Source: Streptomyces antibioticus
GTDB lineage: Bacteria; Actinomycetota; Actinomycetes; Streptomycetales; Streptomycetaceae
Length of the DNA: 64,000 nucleotides
Reading direction: 5' to 3'
Assembly: GCF_002019855.1 (NCBI RefSeq)
Contig: NZ_CM007717.1
Span: forward strand, 3,102,645-3,166,644
The notes under the pieces are model-generated. The model ran no database searches, was not told the DNA's origin, and was given only the letters and a program-made list of their open reading frames with translations. The translations under genes were made by a program, and so were the position numbers. Positions 28,332 to 36,788 of this stretch are shown piece by piece (position 1 is the stretch's first letter; every line of letters starts with the position of its first letter).

Positions 28332-29732
28332 TCAGCCCTCGTTCTTCTCCTCGGCCGAGCCGGCCTCGGCGGCGTCGGCGGACTCGGTGGCGGCCTCGGC
28401 GGCCTCCTCCGTCTCCTCCTCGTCGTCCAGGTCGACGATCTCGCCGTTGGTGTCCTTGACCGTGGCGGCCTCGACAACGGTCGCCAGCGCCTTGCCGCGG
28501 GCGACCTCGCCGACGAGCAGCGGAACCTGGCCGCCCTCGACGACGGCCTGGGCGAACTGGTCGGGGGACATGCCCGAGGAAGCGGCGCGGCGCATGAGGT
28601 GCTCGGTGAGCTCCTCCTGGTTGACGTTCAGCTTCTCGCGCTTGACCAGCTCGTCGAGGACGAACTGGGTCTTGATGCCCTTGACCGCGGCCTCACGGGT
28701 CTCGGTCTCGAACTCCTCGGCCGACTTGCCCTGGATCTCCAGGTACTTGTCGAGCGTCAGGCCCATCTGACCGAGCTGGTGGTGCTCCAGGTTGTGCTTG
28801 CGGGTGTTGATCTCGTCCTCGAGGAGCTTCTCGGGGACGGGCACCTCGACGAGCTCCAGCAGCTTCTCCAGGACGCGCTCCTGGGCCTGCGTGGCCTGGT
28901 CGTACTGCTTCATGTTCTCGAGGCGCTTGCGGCTGTCGGCCTTCAGCTCGTCGAGGGTGTCGAACTCGGAGGCGAGCTGCGCGAACTCGTCGTCCAGCTC
29001 GGGCAGTTCGCGCGCGGCGACCTGGGTGACCTTGACGGAGACCTCGGCCTCCTTGCCCGCCGCGGAGCCGCCCTTCAGCTCGGAGGTGAAGGTGGCCTCG
29101 CCACCGGCCTCCAGGCCCTTCACGGCGTCGTCGATGCCGTCGAGCAGCTCGCCGGAGCCGATGGTGTAGGAGACGCCGCTGGCGACGCCGTCCTCCAGGA
29201 CCTCGCCCTCGACCTTGGCCTCCAGGTCCACGGTCACGACGTCGCCGTCCTCGGCGGCGCGCTCGACCGGGGAGGTGGAGGCGAAGCGCTCACGGAGCTG
29301 CTCGACCGACTTCGCGATGTCCTCGTCGGTCACCTCCACGGCGTCGACCTCGACCTCGATGGAGGAGAAGTCCTCCGGGAGCTCCAGGGCGGGGCGGACG
29401 TCGACCTCGGCGGTGAAGTTCAGCGTCTCGCCGTCCTTCAGCTCGGTGATGTCGACCTCGGGCTGGCCGAGGACGTCGATCGACGCCTCGTTGACAGCCT
29501 CCGTGTAGAACTTCGGAAGCGCGTCGTTGACCGCCTCCTCCAGGACCGCACCGCGGCCGAACCGCTGGTCGATGACCCGGGCGGGGATCTTGCCCTTGCG
29601 GAAGCCCTTCACCGTGACCTGCTGGTTGATCTTCTTGTACGCCGCGTCGAGGCTGTCCTTGAGCTCCTCGAAGGGCACCTCGACAGTGAGCCGAACCCGG
29701 GTCGGGTTCAGGGTCTCCACGGCGCTCTTCAC
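28332..29732 (-). CDS. tig: Trigger factor, ribosome-bound chaperone and prolyl isomerase
   Basis: 466 residues from the GTG at 29732, which has AAGGAG 8 bases upstream. The N-terminal ribosome-binding domain has the tail signature [17 protein letters not shown]. The FKBP-type isomerase domain follows (about 155-240, [19 protein letters not shown]). The helical C-terminal domain forms the substrate cradle. The last 40 residues are an acidic Glu/Ala tail. It assists nascent chains at the ribosome exit and lies just upstream of the clp genes, a common arrangement. Confidence 0.96.
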   Translation of the reverse strand: MKSAVETLNPTRVRLTVEVPFEELKDSLDAAYKKINQQVTVKGFRKGKIPARVIDQRFGRGAVLEEAVNDALPKFYTEAVNEASIDVLGQPEVDITELKDGETLNFTAEVDVRPALELPEDFSSIEVEVDAVEVTDEDIAKSVEQLRERFASTSPVERAAEDGDVVTVDLEAKVEGEVLEDGVASGVSYTIGSGELLDGIDDAVKGLEAGGEATFTSELKGGSAAGKEAEVSVKVTQVAARELPELDDEFAQLASEFDTLDELKADSRKRLENMKQYDQATQAQERVLEKLLELVEVPVPEKLLEDEINTRKHNLEHHQLGQMGLTLDKYLEIQGKSAEEFETETREAAVKGIKTQFVLDELVKREKLNVNQEELTEHLMRRAASSGMSPDQFAQAVVEGGQVPLLVGEVARGKALATVVEAATVKDTNGEIVDLDDEEETEEAAEAATESADAAEAGSAEEKNEG

Positions 29733-29928
29733 GGTTCGGTCTCCTTGGTGGCTGACATCTTGGTGTTCGCCGGAGCCTGACAGGCCCGGTGATTCGCCGC
29801 CCGCCGGTGTTCGTGGGGCGATCAGGCCGGACACGGACACACGGGCGCGCAGCTTGCATAGTAACCGCAGCCGACGAGCCGCCCAAAGACGATCACCGGC
29901 CAGGCGCACGGTGTGATCGCGCAGGTGG

Positions 29929-30002
29929 TCGGGGTGGCGGGATTTGAACCCACGGCCTTCCGCTCCCAAAGCGGACGCGCTACCAAGCTGCGCCACACCC
30001 CG
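29929..30002 (-). tRNA. tRNA-Pro (anticodon TGG)
   Basis: The minus strand gives a full cloverleaf: acceptor CGGGGTG paired with CACCCCG, anticodon stem TCCGC/GCGGA with loop TTTGGGA (anticodon TGG), and T arm GTGGG-TTCAAAT-CCCGC. The discriminator is A, and the next three bases (29926-29928) encode CCA. Confidence 0.96.
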
Positions 30003-30168
30003 TCTGGTGCGACACGAAGGGTACAGGCTCGCGGCCCTGCCCGACCGCCGCTTTCCACCAGCGCACGGGGGCACGCGGGGGCGCGCCGAAACGGGGTGTG
30101 CGGGCGGGGGTGCCGACCCGCTACGATGCGTGCAGTGCCGCGGTCCTCCGACGCGTGGCGCGTCCTGT

Positions 30169-30239
30169 GCGGGCGTAGCTCAATGGTAGAGCCCTAGTCT
30201 TCCAAACTAGCTACGCGGGTTCGATTCCCGTCGCCCGCT
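30169..30239 (+). tRNA. tRNA-Gly (anticodon TCC)
   Basis: Acceptor GCGGGCG pairs with CGCCCGC; the anticodon stem is CTAGT/ACTAG around CTTCCAA (anticodon TCC), and the T arm is GCGGG-TTCGATT-CCCGT. The bases 30240-30242 encode CCA. It is divergent from tRNA-Pro. Confidence 0.96.
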
Positions 30240-30249
30240 CCATGGCCCG

Positions 30250-30280
30250 GGCCCGGGCGGAGGTCTTCTCCGCTCGGGCC
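30250..30280 (+). terminator. Hairpin terminator after tRNA-Gly
   Basis: A 13-base stem (30250-30262 with 30268-30280), one G-T pair, 5-base loop, starting 8 bases past the encoded CCA. Confidence 0.8.
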
Positions 30281-30330
30281 TTCGGCGTTCCTCGGGACGG
30301 CGTTCCTCGGGACGGTGTCCCCGGGCGCGG

Positions 30331-30534
30331 TCAGAAGCTGATCGAGTTGATCGTGTCCGCGAGGGAGTCGAGGAAGCGGTTGATCGACGGGGCCATGCCG
30401 GTCGAGGCGAGGAAGAAGCCGAACAGGATGGCGACGATGGCCGGGCCGGCCTTGATGCTCCCGCCCCGGATCAGGACCACCAGGATGATCGCCAACAGCA
30501 GCACCACTGACAGTGAAATGGCCACACTGATCAC
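30331..30534 (-). CDS. Small membrane protein, 67 residues
   Basis: Begins at a GTG, giving Val/Met-Ile-Ser-Val-Ala, then one long helix (LSVVLLLAIILVVLI), a short loop and a second helix (IVAILFGFFLASTGMAPSI). A GAGGG word lies just upstream. I recognise the general type as conserved in streptomycetes but know no function. A longer in-frame start at 30600 would add a Cys/Gly/Pro stretch that does not look coding. Confidence 0.75.
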   Translation of the reverse strand: MISVAISLSVVLLLAIILVVLIRGGSIKAGPAIVAILFGFFLASTGMAPSINRFLDSLADTINSISF

Positions 30535-30883
30535 ACACCCTCGGTCGGTCCGCACTCCCGGCCCGGGGGCGCAAGTCCGCGCACCCCCGCCAGAGACCAT
30601 CGTGCCACCAACACGGCCTCCCTATGCGGCCCCTGACACATGATTGCGTCCCGTGACGCGCACGCGTACCCCGCACGGCAATTCGAAACCGGGCCCGGCC
30701 TGGAAATTGGGAGAGATCGTTTCCATCTCCACACAACGTGCCCGCAGGGAATTCGAATTACGGTCGCGGGCTCACGAACACCCCCTCCACAGAGGCCGTT
30801 ATGTACCTTTTAGTCTGGATGAATCCGGACATACAGGATGGCAACTTCCTTTAATCCCGGGGTAGTCGCACCCAAAAGCAGGA
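30535..30883. other. Divergent intergenic region before the acyltransferase
   Basis: About 350 bases between divergent genes, less GC-rich than the surroundings around 30660-30870. It should contain both promoters. I see no structure that I can assign with confidence. Confidence 0.4.
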
Positions 30884-30934
30884 ATGACCTCGGCTGTTTT
30901 ACGCATAGCCACAGACGACGCTAGGGTGCCTCAA

Positions 30935-32062
30935 ATGTTCCACGCCGCTCCGTCCCCCCTGCCCCGCCCGCGCCGTGACGCGTTCTTCGACAACGCCAAG
31001 TACGTGGCGATCGTGCTGGTGGCCGTGGCCCACTCCTGGGAGCCGCTCAAGGGCGACAGCCGGGCCCTCCAGGCCGCGTACATGCTCGTCTACGCGTTCC
31101 ACATGCCGGCGTTCATCGTCATCTCGGGCTTCTTCTCCCGCGGTTTCGACGCGAGCCCCGGCAGGATCAGACGGCTGGTGACCGGGATCGCCGTCCCGTA
31201 CGTGGTCTTCGAGGTCGGCTACTCGCTCTTCAAGCGCTATGTCGACCACTCCCCCGACCAGGAACTCAGCCTCCTGGACCCGTACTACCTGACCTGGTTC
31301 CTGATCGCGCTGTTCATCTGGCGGCTCACCACGCCCGTGTGGAAGGCCGTCCGGCATCCGCTGCCGCTGGCCATGGGCATCGCCATGCTGGCGTCGGTCA
31401 GCCCCGACATCGGCGACGACCTCGACCTCCAGCGCGTCCTTCAGTTCCTGCCGTTCTTCGTGCTCGGCCTGTGCCTGAAGCCCGAGCACTTCCGGCTGGT
31501 GCGCCGCCGCTCGGTGCGGATCGCGGCGGTGCCGGTGTTCGCCTTCGCGCTGGCCTTCGCCTATTGGGCGGTGCCGCGGATGAACGGCGGCTGGTTCTAC
31601 CACCGCGACTCCGCGCAGGAGCTGGGCGCGCCCTGGTGGGCCGGTCCTGTCATGCAGCTCGCGCTGTTCGGCTGCTCCCTGGTGCTGACCGCCTGCTTCT
31701 TCTCCTGGATCCCGGGCCGCACCCTGTGGTGCACGGCCCTCGGCGCGGGCACCCTGTACGGCTATCTGCTGCACGGCTTCCTGCTCAAGGGCGCCGACTA
31801 CCGCGGCTGGTTCGACCAGGAGCGGCTGCACGGGCCGCTCGGTGAGATCGCGGTGAGCCTCGCCGTGGCCGTCGCCGTCACCCTGCTGTGCACCCCGCCC
31901 GTCCAGCGGGCCTTCCGGTTCGTCATGGAGCCGAGGATGAAGTGGGCCTTCCGGCGGGACGCGGCCGAGCTGGCCCGGGAACGCGAACGGGCCGGCGAAC
32001 GGGCAGGCGAGCGAGCGGACGAGCGGACACAGCGGGAGCGGCGCGCCAAGGTCGACGCCTGA
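30935..32062 (+). CDS. Acyltransferase family 3 membrane protein
   Basis: 375 residues and about ten membrane helices. The family's N-terminal pattern FFDNAKYVAIVLVAVAHSWEP carries the catalytic-type His, followed by YAFHMPAFIVISGFFSR. These enzymes O-acetylate or O-acylate sugars and wall polymers. The C-terminal 50 residues are a charged Arg/Glu repeat (ERERAGERAGERADERTQ). The ATG at 30935 was preferred over one at 30884: a TAGGGT at 30923-30928 with TTTACG 18 bases earlier would place the transcript start at this ATG. The longer start remains possible. Confidence 0.85.
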   Translation: MFHAAPSPLPRPRRDAFFDNAKYVAIVLVAVAHSWEPLKGDSRALQAAYMLVYAFHMPAFIVISGFFSRGFDASPGRIRRLVTGIAVPYVVFEVGYSLFKRYVDHSPDQELSLLDPYYLTWFLIALFIWRLTTPVWKAVRHPLPLAMGIAMLASVSPDIGDDLDLQRVLQFLPFFVLGLCLKPEHFRLVRRRSVRIAAVPVFAFALAFAYWAVPRMNGGWFYHRDSAQELGAPWWAGPVMQLALFGCSLVLTACFFSWIPGRTLWCTALGAGTLYGYLLHGFLLKGADYRGWFDQERLHGPLGEIAVSLAVAVAVTLLCTPPVQRAFRFVMEPRMKWAFRRDAAELARERERAGERAGERADERTQRERRAKVDA

Positions 32063-32078
32063 TCCCCGCGGCCCCGGC

Positions 32079-32519
32079 TCAGCCCGTCAGACCGAGAAGT
32101 GCGCGCATCCCGGCGTACTTCTCGGTCAGCCGGTTCCTGGTCGGCTCGTCCAGGACCGCGAGGCGGGCCGGGTCCGCGTTGTGGGCGAGGTCGGCCTCCT
32201 TCACCAGCAGGGCGCCCGGCGTCGCCAGGATCCGCGCCGCGTACGCCTCGGGCGGCTCCCCGGCCCGTTTGGTGACCGCCAGCACGATCGCCTTCGTACG
32301 GTCGCTCAGCGCCGCGTCGCGCAGCCGGGCGGCGCTCAGGGCGTCGTCCTCGACGGCGTCGTGCAGCCAGGCCGCGGCGATCTGGTCGTCGTCGCCGCCC
32401 CGGGACCGTACGCCCTCGGCGACCGCCCGCAGGTGCTCGGCGTAGGGGCGGCCGGCCTTGTCGGTCTGGCCCTCGTGGGCGGTGCGGGCGAGGGCCTCGA
32501 CCTCGGGCAGGGTGAGCAT
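32079..32519 (-). CDS. HD domain protein, SpoT-like hydrolase fold
   Basis: 146 residues. The metal-binding pattern is seen as HEGQTDKAGRPYAEHL, LHDAVEDD and VKEADLAHNADP, in the order found in SpoT-type (p)ppGpp hydrolase domains and related small HD proteins. It lacks synthetase and regulatory domains. A role in nucleotide hydrolysis is inference. It is convergent with the acyltransferase (16 bases) and starts 18 bases after the phosphatase gene, so the two are probably co-transcribed. Confidence 0.85.
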   Translation of the reverse strand: MLTLPEVEALARTAHEGQTDKAGRPYAEHLRAVAEGVRSRGGDDDQIAAAWLHDAVEDDALSAARLRDAALSDRTKAIVLAVTKRAGEPPEAYAARILATPGALLVKEADLAHNADPARLAVLDEPTRNRLTEKYAGMRALLGLTG

Positions 32520-32537
32520 GCGCAGTCCCCTCGGGAG

Positions 32538-33722
32538 TCAGACGAGCGGGGCCGGCTGGGACGTCGGGCCCTCGCGGCAGACCAGCAGCAGGGCCCGGTC
32601 GTCGTTGACGTCCTTGGCGACGGCCTCGATGAGATGCCAGGCGGCGCCCTGGAAGCCGCCGGCGACATAGCGGTCGGCCTCGCCGGTGAGCCGGTCGATG
32701 CCCTCGACGATGTCCCGGTCGGAGGTCTCCACCAGGCCGTCGGTGAACAGCATCAGCACGTCACCGGGGCGTAGGGAGCCCTTCACCGGGTCGAACTGCG
32801 CGCCCTCGTACACCCCGAGCAGCGGGCCCTCGGCGGCCTTCTCCTCCCACCGGCCGCTGCCGGCGCTGAGCTGGAGGCCCGGCGGATGGCCCGCGGAGTA
32901 CAGCTCGTAGTCCCCGGAGTCGAGGTCGAGGACGAGGTGGATGGAGGTCGCGAAGCCCTCGTCCCAGTCCTGGCGGAGCAGATAGCCGTTGGCGGCGGGC
33001 AGGAAGGCGTGCGGCGGGAGCGAGCCGAGCAGGCCGCCGAAGGCGCCGGACAGCAGCAGGGCGCGGGAGCCCGCGTCCATGCCCTTGCCGGAGACGTCGG
33101 TGAGGACGACCTCCATGGTGCGTCCGCCGTTGGTGCGGGCCGCGACGACGAAGTCACCGGAGAAGGACTGGCCGCCGGCGGGCCGCAGCGCCATCTCGCG
33201 GTGCCAGCCCGGCGGCAGCTTGGGCAGCTTGCTCTGCACCCGGATCCGCTCGCGCAGGTCGAAGAGCATGGTGCCGCCGCGCCGCCAGGGCACGCCGACC
33301 CGGCTGCGGAACTGGGCGATGAGCAGACCGAAGAAACCGCATGCCGCGACGACCAGGACGACACCGGGTGTCACCCGCGACGGTCCTTCGGTGTACGGGC
33401 CGAGTTGCACCGACTCCACGATCAGGGCGGTGGCCGCCGCCGCGTACAGGCCGAGCAGGCTCGACGGGCGCAGCAGCAGCCCGCCGGCGACGATGGGCAG
33501 GACCAGGGCGGCCGGGGAGCACCACACCGAGTTGGCGAGGGTGGTGGCGGCGATCAGCGGCACGGTGAGCAGCAGCAGGGCCAGCGCGATCCAGTCCGAG
33601 CCGTCGCCGCGGAAGTAGTCCACGGCGCTTCTGCGCAGGCCGGTGCGGACCCGGTGCAGCCAGTGCTTCAACCGGGCCGTAGACGTCTCGGCTTCCGCGC
33701 GCCGCTGTCGTCCTGATGCCAT
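32538..33722 (-). CDS. Membrane-anchored PP2C/SpoIIE-type serine phosphatase
   Basis: 394 residues. A basic N-terminal 40 residues precede three or four membrane helices (about 45-140). The SpoIIE/RsbU-type phosphatase domain then has SFSGDFVVAARTNGGRTMEV, LTDVSGKGMDAGS, LYSAGHPPGLQL and LMLFTDGLVETSDRD, with the metal-binding aspartates in place. These proteins reverse kinase action on anti-sigma antagonists in partner-switching systems; no such partner is encoded nearby. It likely forms a two-gene transcript with the HD protein and is divergent from the acetyltransferase. Confidence 0.9.
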   Translation of the reverse strand: MASGRQRRAEAETSTARLKHWLHRVRTGLRRSAVDYFRGDGSDWIALALLLLTVPLIAATTLANSVWCSPAALVLPIVAGGLLLRPSSLLGLYAAAATALIVESVQLGPYTEGPSRVTPGVVLVVAACGFFGLLIAQFRSRVGVPWRRGGTMLFDLRERIRVQSKLPKLPPGWHREMALRPAGGQSFSGDFVVAARTNGGRTMEVVLTDVSGKGMDAGSRALLLSGAFGGLLGSLPPHAFLPAANGYLLRQDWDEGFATSIHLVLDLDSGDYELYSAGHPPGLQLSAGSGRWEEKAAEGPLLGVYEGAQFDPVKGSLRPGDVLMLFTDGLVETSDRDIVEGIDRLTGEADRYVAGGFQGAAWHLIEAVAKDVNDDRALLLVCREGPTSQPAPLV

Positions 33723-33885
33723 TAGTCCGGGACCCTATCCATCCAACCCGCCGCTTGGCACGGGAGGTCCCACTTGTCCCCCCTCGGAGCTTCGACTTCT
33801 CAGTGAACTTCAAGGAAAGCGCTCGCGCCGCCGAGAGAGAGAAATTTGCTGGCTCGTCCCGCAATGTGCTGCTAGGCATGGATCC

Positions 33886-35187
33886 ATGACGACTGGTGCG
33901 ACGACGACGGGGCCGGCGGTACGGCCGGCGGAGCGGGTGGCGGGACGGGCGGCCGTCCCCGGGGCCGAGGTGCGGACGCTGCGGCAGGACGACTGGGACG
34001 TCTGGTACGACACCCTGCTGCGGGCCTTCGGCGGCGTCGCGGAGTCCGCGGCGGAGCGGGAGCTGTGGCGGACGCTGACCCCCTGCGGGCGGTCGGTCGG
34101 CGCGTGGGACGGCGAGCGGATCGTGGGCACCGCCGGGGCGTTCGACTTCCGGCTGACGGTGCCGGGCGGGGCGTCCGTGCCGGCGGCGGGGGTGACGATG
34201 GTCTCGGTGAGCGCGACGCACCGGCGGCGCGGGCTGCTCACGGCGATGATGCGGCGGCAACTGGACGACGTACGCGCGTGGGGCGAGCCGTTGGCGGTCC
34301 TCACCGCCTCCGAGCCCATGATCTACGGGCGGTTCGGGTACGGCGCGGCGACGTTCGGACTGCACGCCGAGATCGACACGAGCCGGGTCCGGCTGTCCGT
34401 GCCGGAGGGGACGGACGGCGTACGGCTGCGGTACGCCGATCCCGTCGAGGAGCTGGCCGCCTGCGAGGCGGTGTACGCGCGGACGGTGTCCGGGCGGCCC
34501 GGGATGCTGGCGCGGCGGCCGGGCTGGGAGGGGCTCGGGGTGCTGGAGGCGACGGTGGAGCGGGACGGCGCGTCGGCGCTCCAGTGCGTGGTCGCCGAGC
34601 GGGACGGCGATGTCACCGGGTACGCCCGGTTCCGGGTGCGGCCGGAGTGGACCGACTCCGGGCACAACGGCGGGGTGCTGCTCCAGGATCTGGCGGGCGT
34701 CGATCCGGTGACGGAGGCGGCGCTGTGGCGGTTCCTGTTCGGGATCGATCTGACGACCTCGCTGAAGCTGCGGGGGCGGCCGCTGGACGAGGCGTGGCAG
34801 CACCTGGTGTCGGACGTGCGGCGCTGTCAGCTCCGGGTGCGGGACTCGTTGCACGTACGGCTGGTGGAGGTGGGCGCGGCGCTGGAGGCGCGCACCTACC
34901 AGGCGCCGGTGGACGTGGTGCTGGAGGTGGAGGACGCCTTCTGCCCCTGGAACGAGGGGCGTTGGCGGCTGGCCGGGGACAGCCGGGGCGCGGTGTGCTC
35001 GCGTACCGCGGACGCGCCCGATCTCGCCCTGTCGGTGCGGGAGTTGGGGTCGGCCTATCTCGGCGGTGTGAGCCTCACGGCGCTGGCCGCGGCGGGCCGG
35101 GTGCGGGAACTGCGGCCGGGCGCGCTGGCGGCGGCGGCCGTGGGCTTCGGGTCGGCGGCGGCGCCCTGGCTGCCGCACGGGTTCTGA
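33886..35187 (+). CDS. Eis-like GNAT N-acetyltransferase
   Basis: 433 residues, the size of the Eis family: an N-terminal GNAT domain, a second GNAT-like domain and a sterol-carrier-like C-terminal domain. The acetyl-CoA loop is VSVSATHRRRGLLTAMM, followed by LTASEPMIYGRFGYGAAT, which is diagnostic for Eis. The C-terminal carboxylate is free, as the family requires for catalysis (ending PHGF). Such enzymes acetylate amines of aminoglycosides, peptides or other substrates; the target here is unknown. The ATG follows closely on a CTAGGC -10-like word, so the transcript may be leaderless. Confidence 0.9.
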   Translation: MTTGATTTGPAVRPAERVAGRAAVPGAEVRTLRQDDWDVWYDTLLRAFGGVAESAAERELWRTLTPCGRSVGAWDGERIVGTAGAFDFRLTVPGGASVPAAGVTMVSVSATHRRRGLLTAMMRRQLDDVRAWGEPLAVLTASEPMIYGRFGYGAATFGLHAEIDTSRVRLSVPEGTDGVRLRYADPVEELAACEAVYARTVSGRPGMLARRPGWEGLGVLEATVERDGASALQCVVAERDGDVTGYARFRVRPEWTDSGHNGGVLLQDLAGVDPVTEAALWRFLFGIDLTTSLKLRGRPLDEAWQHLVSDVRRCQLRVRDSLHVRLVEVGAALEARTYQAPVDVVLEVEDAFCPWNEGRWRLAGDSRGAVCSRTADAPDLALSVRELGSAYLGGVSLTALAAAGRVRELRPGALAAAAVGFGSAAAPWLPHGF

Positions 35188-35191
35188 ACCT

Positions 35192-36010
35192 CTAGGCTCC
35201 GGCGGGCGGTTGGCAGGAGGGGCACCAGAAGAGGTTGCGGGCGGCGAGTTCGGCGGTGCGGATCTCGCCGCCGCACAGATGGCAGGGCTGGTGGGCGCGC
35301 CGGTAGACGTACACCTCGCCGCCGTGGTCGTCGACGCGGGGCGGGCGGCCCATGGCCTCGGGGGTGTGCTGGGGGCGGACCGTGTCGATGCGGTTGTCGC
35401 GGACGCCGTCGCGCATGAGGGCGACGAGGTCCTGCCAGATCGCGTCCCACTCGGCGGCGGTGATATCTCGGCCCGCGCGGTAGGGGTCGATGCCGTGCCG
35501 GAAGAGGACCTCGGCGCGGTAGACGTTGCCGACGCCGGCGATGACCTTCTGGTCCATCAGGAGCGCGGCGATCGTGGTCCGGCTGCGGGATATGCGGGCC
35601 CAGGCGCGGGCGGGGTCGGCGTCGGCGCGCAGCGGGTCGGGGCCGAGGCGGGCGTGCACGGCCTGCTTCTCGGCGTCCGTGATCAGGGCGCAGGTGGTGG
35701 GGCCGCGCAGGTCGACGTATCCGGTGGGGCCGGCGAGGCGGAGCCGGACGGTGTCGGTGGGCGGGGGCGCCGGGGCGTCGCCGAAGGCGACCTTGCCGAA
35801 CAGGCCGAGGTGGATGTGGACCCACTCGCCGTCCCGGAAGCCCAGGAAGAGGTGCTTGCCGTGGGCCTCGGTGCGGGTGAGTCCGACGCCGTCCAGGAGC
35901 TGGGCGGCGTCGGAGAACTTCCCCTGGGGGCTGGTCACCCGGGGCGCGGTGCCGGCGAAGCGCTCGGCGTAGTCCTGCGCCAGCCGGTGGATGGTGTGCC
36001 CTTCTGGCAC
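35192..36010 (-). CDS. Fpg/Nei family DNA glycosylase (Nei type)
   Basis: 272 residues. The N-terminal MPEGHTIHRLA carries the catalytic Pro2-Glu3 and is the endonuclease VIII-like version. The H2TH region includes DQKVIAGVGNVYRAEVLF, and the zinc finger is CHLC ... CPSC near the C-terminus. It removes oxidised bases and nicks the strand. The coding strand is convergent with the acetyltransferase, with 4 bases between stops. Upstream there are three tandem 23-base hairpin repeats, then rpiB on the same strand. Confidence 0.93.
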   Translation of the reverse strand: MPEGHTIHRLAQDYAERFAGTAPRVTSPQGKFSDAAQLLDGVGLTRTEAHGKHLFLGFRDGEWVHIHLGLFGKVAFGDAPAPPPTDTVRLRLAGPTGYVDLRGPTTCALITDAEKQAVHARLGPDPLRADADPARAWARISRSRTTIAALLMDQKVIAGVGNVYRAEVLFRHGIDPYRAGRDITAAEWDAIWQDLVALMRDGVRDNRIDTVRPQHTPEAMGRPPRVDDHGGEVYVYRRAHQPCHLCGGEIRTAELAARNLFWCPSCQPPAGA

Positions 36011-36028
36011 GGCGAGTGTGTCCTTTCC

Positions 36029-36097
36029 GGTCCCGCCGGGGACTTCCGGCCGGTCCCGCCGGGGACTTCCGGCCGGTCCCGCCGGGGACTTCCGGCC
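36029..36097. repeat. Three perfect tandem 23-base hairpin repeats
   Basis: Identical units at 36029-36051, 36052-36074 and 36075-36097. Each contains GTCCC-GCCG-GGGAC, a perfect small hairpin. They fill nearly the whole gap between rpiB and the Nei gene, starting 19 bases upstream of its start codon. Confidence 0.9.
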
Positions 36098-36115
36098 CGG
36101 GCCGGGTGGGGTGGG

Positions 36116-36604
36116 TCAGTCCTGCTGCGGGTGGTGGGCCGGGATCGGCGGGAGGTCGCCGGTCGTCTCGTAGTCGGCCAGCATGTCGATCCGGCGGATG
36201 TGGCGCTCGTCGCCCGAGAACGGGGTGCCGAGGAAGGTCTCGACGAACTTCGTCGCCTCCTCGGCGGTGTGCATCCGGGCGCCGACGGCGACGACGTTGG
36301 CGTTGTTGTGCTGGCGGCCGAGGGACGCGGTCTCCTCGCTCCACGCCAGGGCCGCGCGCACGCCCTTCACCTTGTTCGCCGCGATCTGCTCGCCGTTGCC
36401 GGAGCCGCCGATCACGATGCCGAGGGCCTCGGGGTCGGCGGCCGTGCGCTCCGCCGCGCGGAGGCAGAAGGGCGGGTAGTCGTCCTGGGCGTCGTAGAGG
36501 TGGGGGCCGCAGTCGACGGGCTCGTGGCCCGCCTCCTTCAGCCATTCGACGAGGTGGTTCTTGAGTTCGAAGCCGGCATGGTCCGAGCCGAGATACACGC
36601 GCAT
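36116..36604 (-). CDS. rpiB: Ribose-5-phosphate isomerase B family protein
   Basis: 162 residues. Interconverts ribose-5-phosphate and ribulose-5-phosphate in the pentose phosphate pathway. Family blocks are MRVYLGSDHAGFELKNHLV, LGIVIGGSGNGEQIAANKV and RQHNNANVVAVGARM. The anion-binding Arg residues and the SGNG loop are present. The start at the ATG (36604) fits the conserved N-terminus; longer frames add Arg/Pro-rich residues that do not belong. Confidence 0.93.
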   Translation of the reverse strand: MRVYLGSDHAGFELKNHLVEWLKEAGHEPVDCGPHLYDAQDDYPPFCLRAAERTAADPEALGIVIGGSGNGEQIAANKVKGVRAALAWSEETASLGRQHNNANVVAVGARMHTAEEATKFVETFLGTPFSGDERHIRRIDMLADYETTGDLPPIPAHHPQQD

Positions 36605-36709
36605 GGGATGAGTGTGACATGGGCGGCGTGGGGCAGCAGCGCGGGGTGGACGACCCATAGAAACTACGCCAGAACCATGGAACCTCAGGAAAACCTCAAG
36701 TAACGATCT

Positions 36710-36731
36710 GGATTCAGAGGTTCACGAATCC
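36710..36731. promoter_or_regulatory. Inverted repeat upstream of the permease gene
   Basis: GGATTC (36710-36715) and GAATCC (36726-36731) form a perfect 6-base inverted repeat with a 10-base spacer, in a relatively AT-rich region 58 bases before the permease start. It may be an operator. Confidence 0.35.
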
Positions 36732-36788
36732 AATTACCTCCGTTTCACTGGACCGTCTTGTTGTACGGCGCAAAGGAAAACCACCCCC

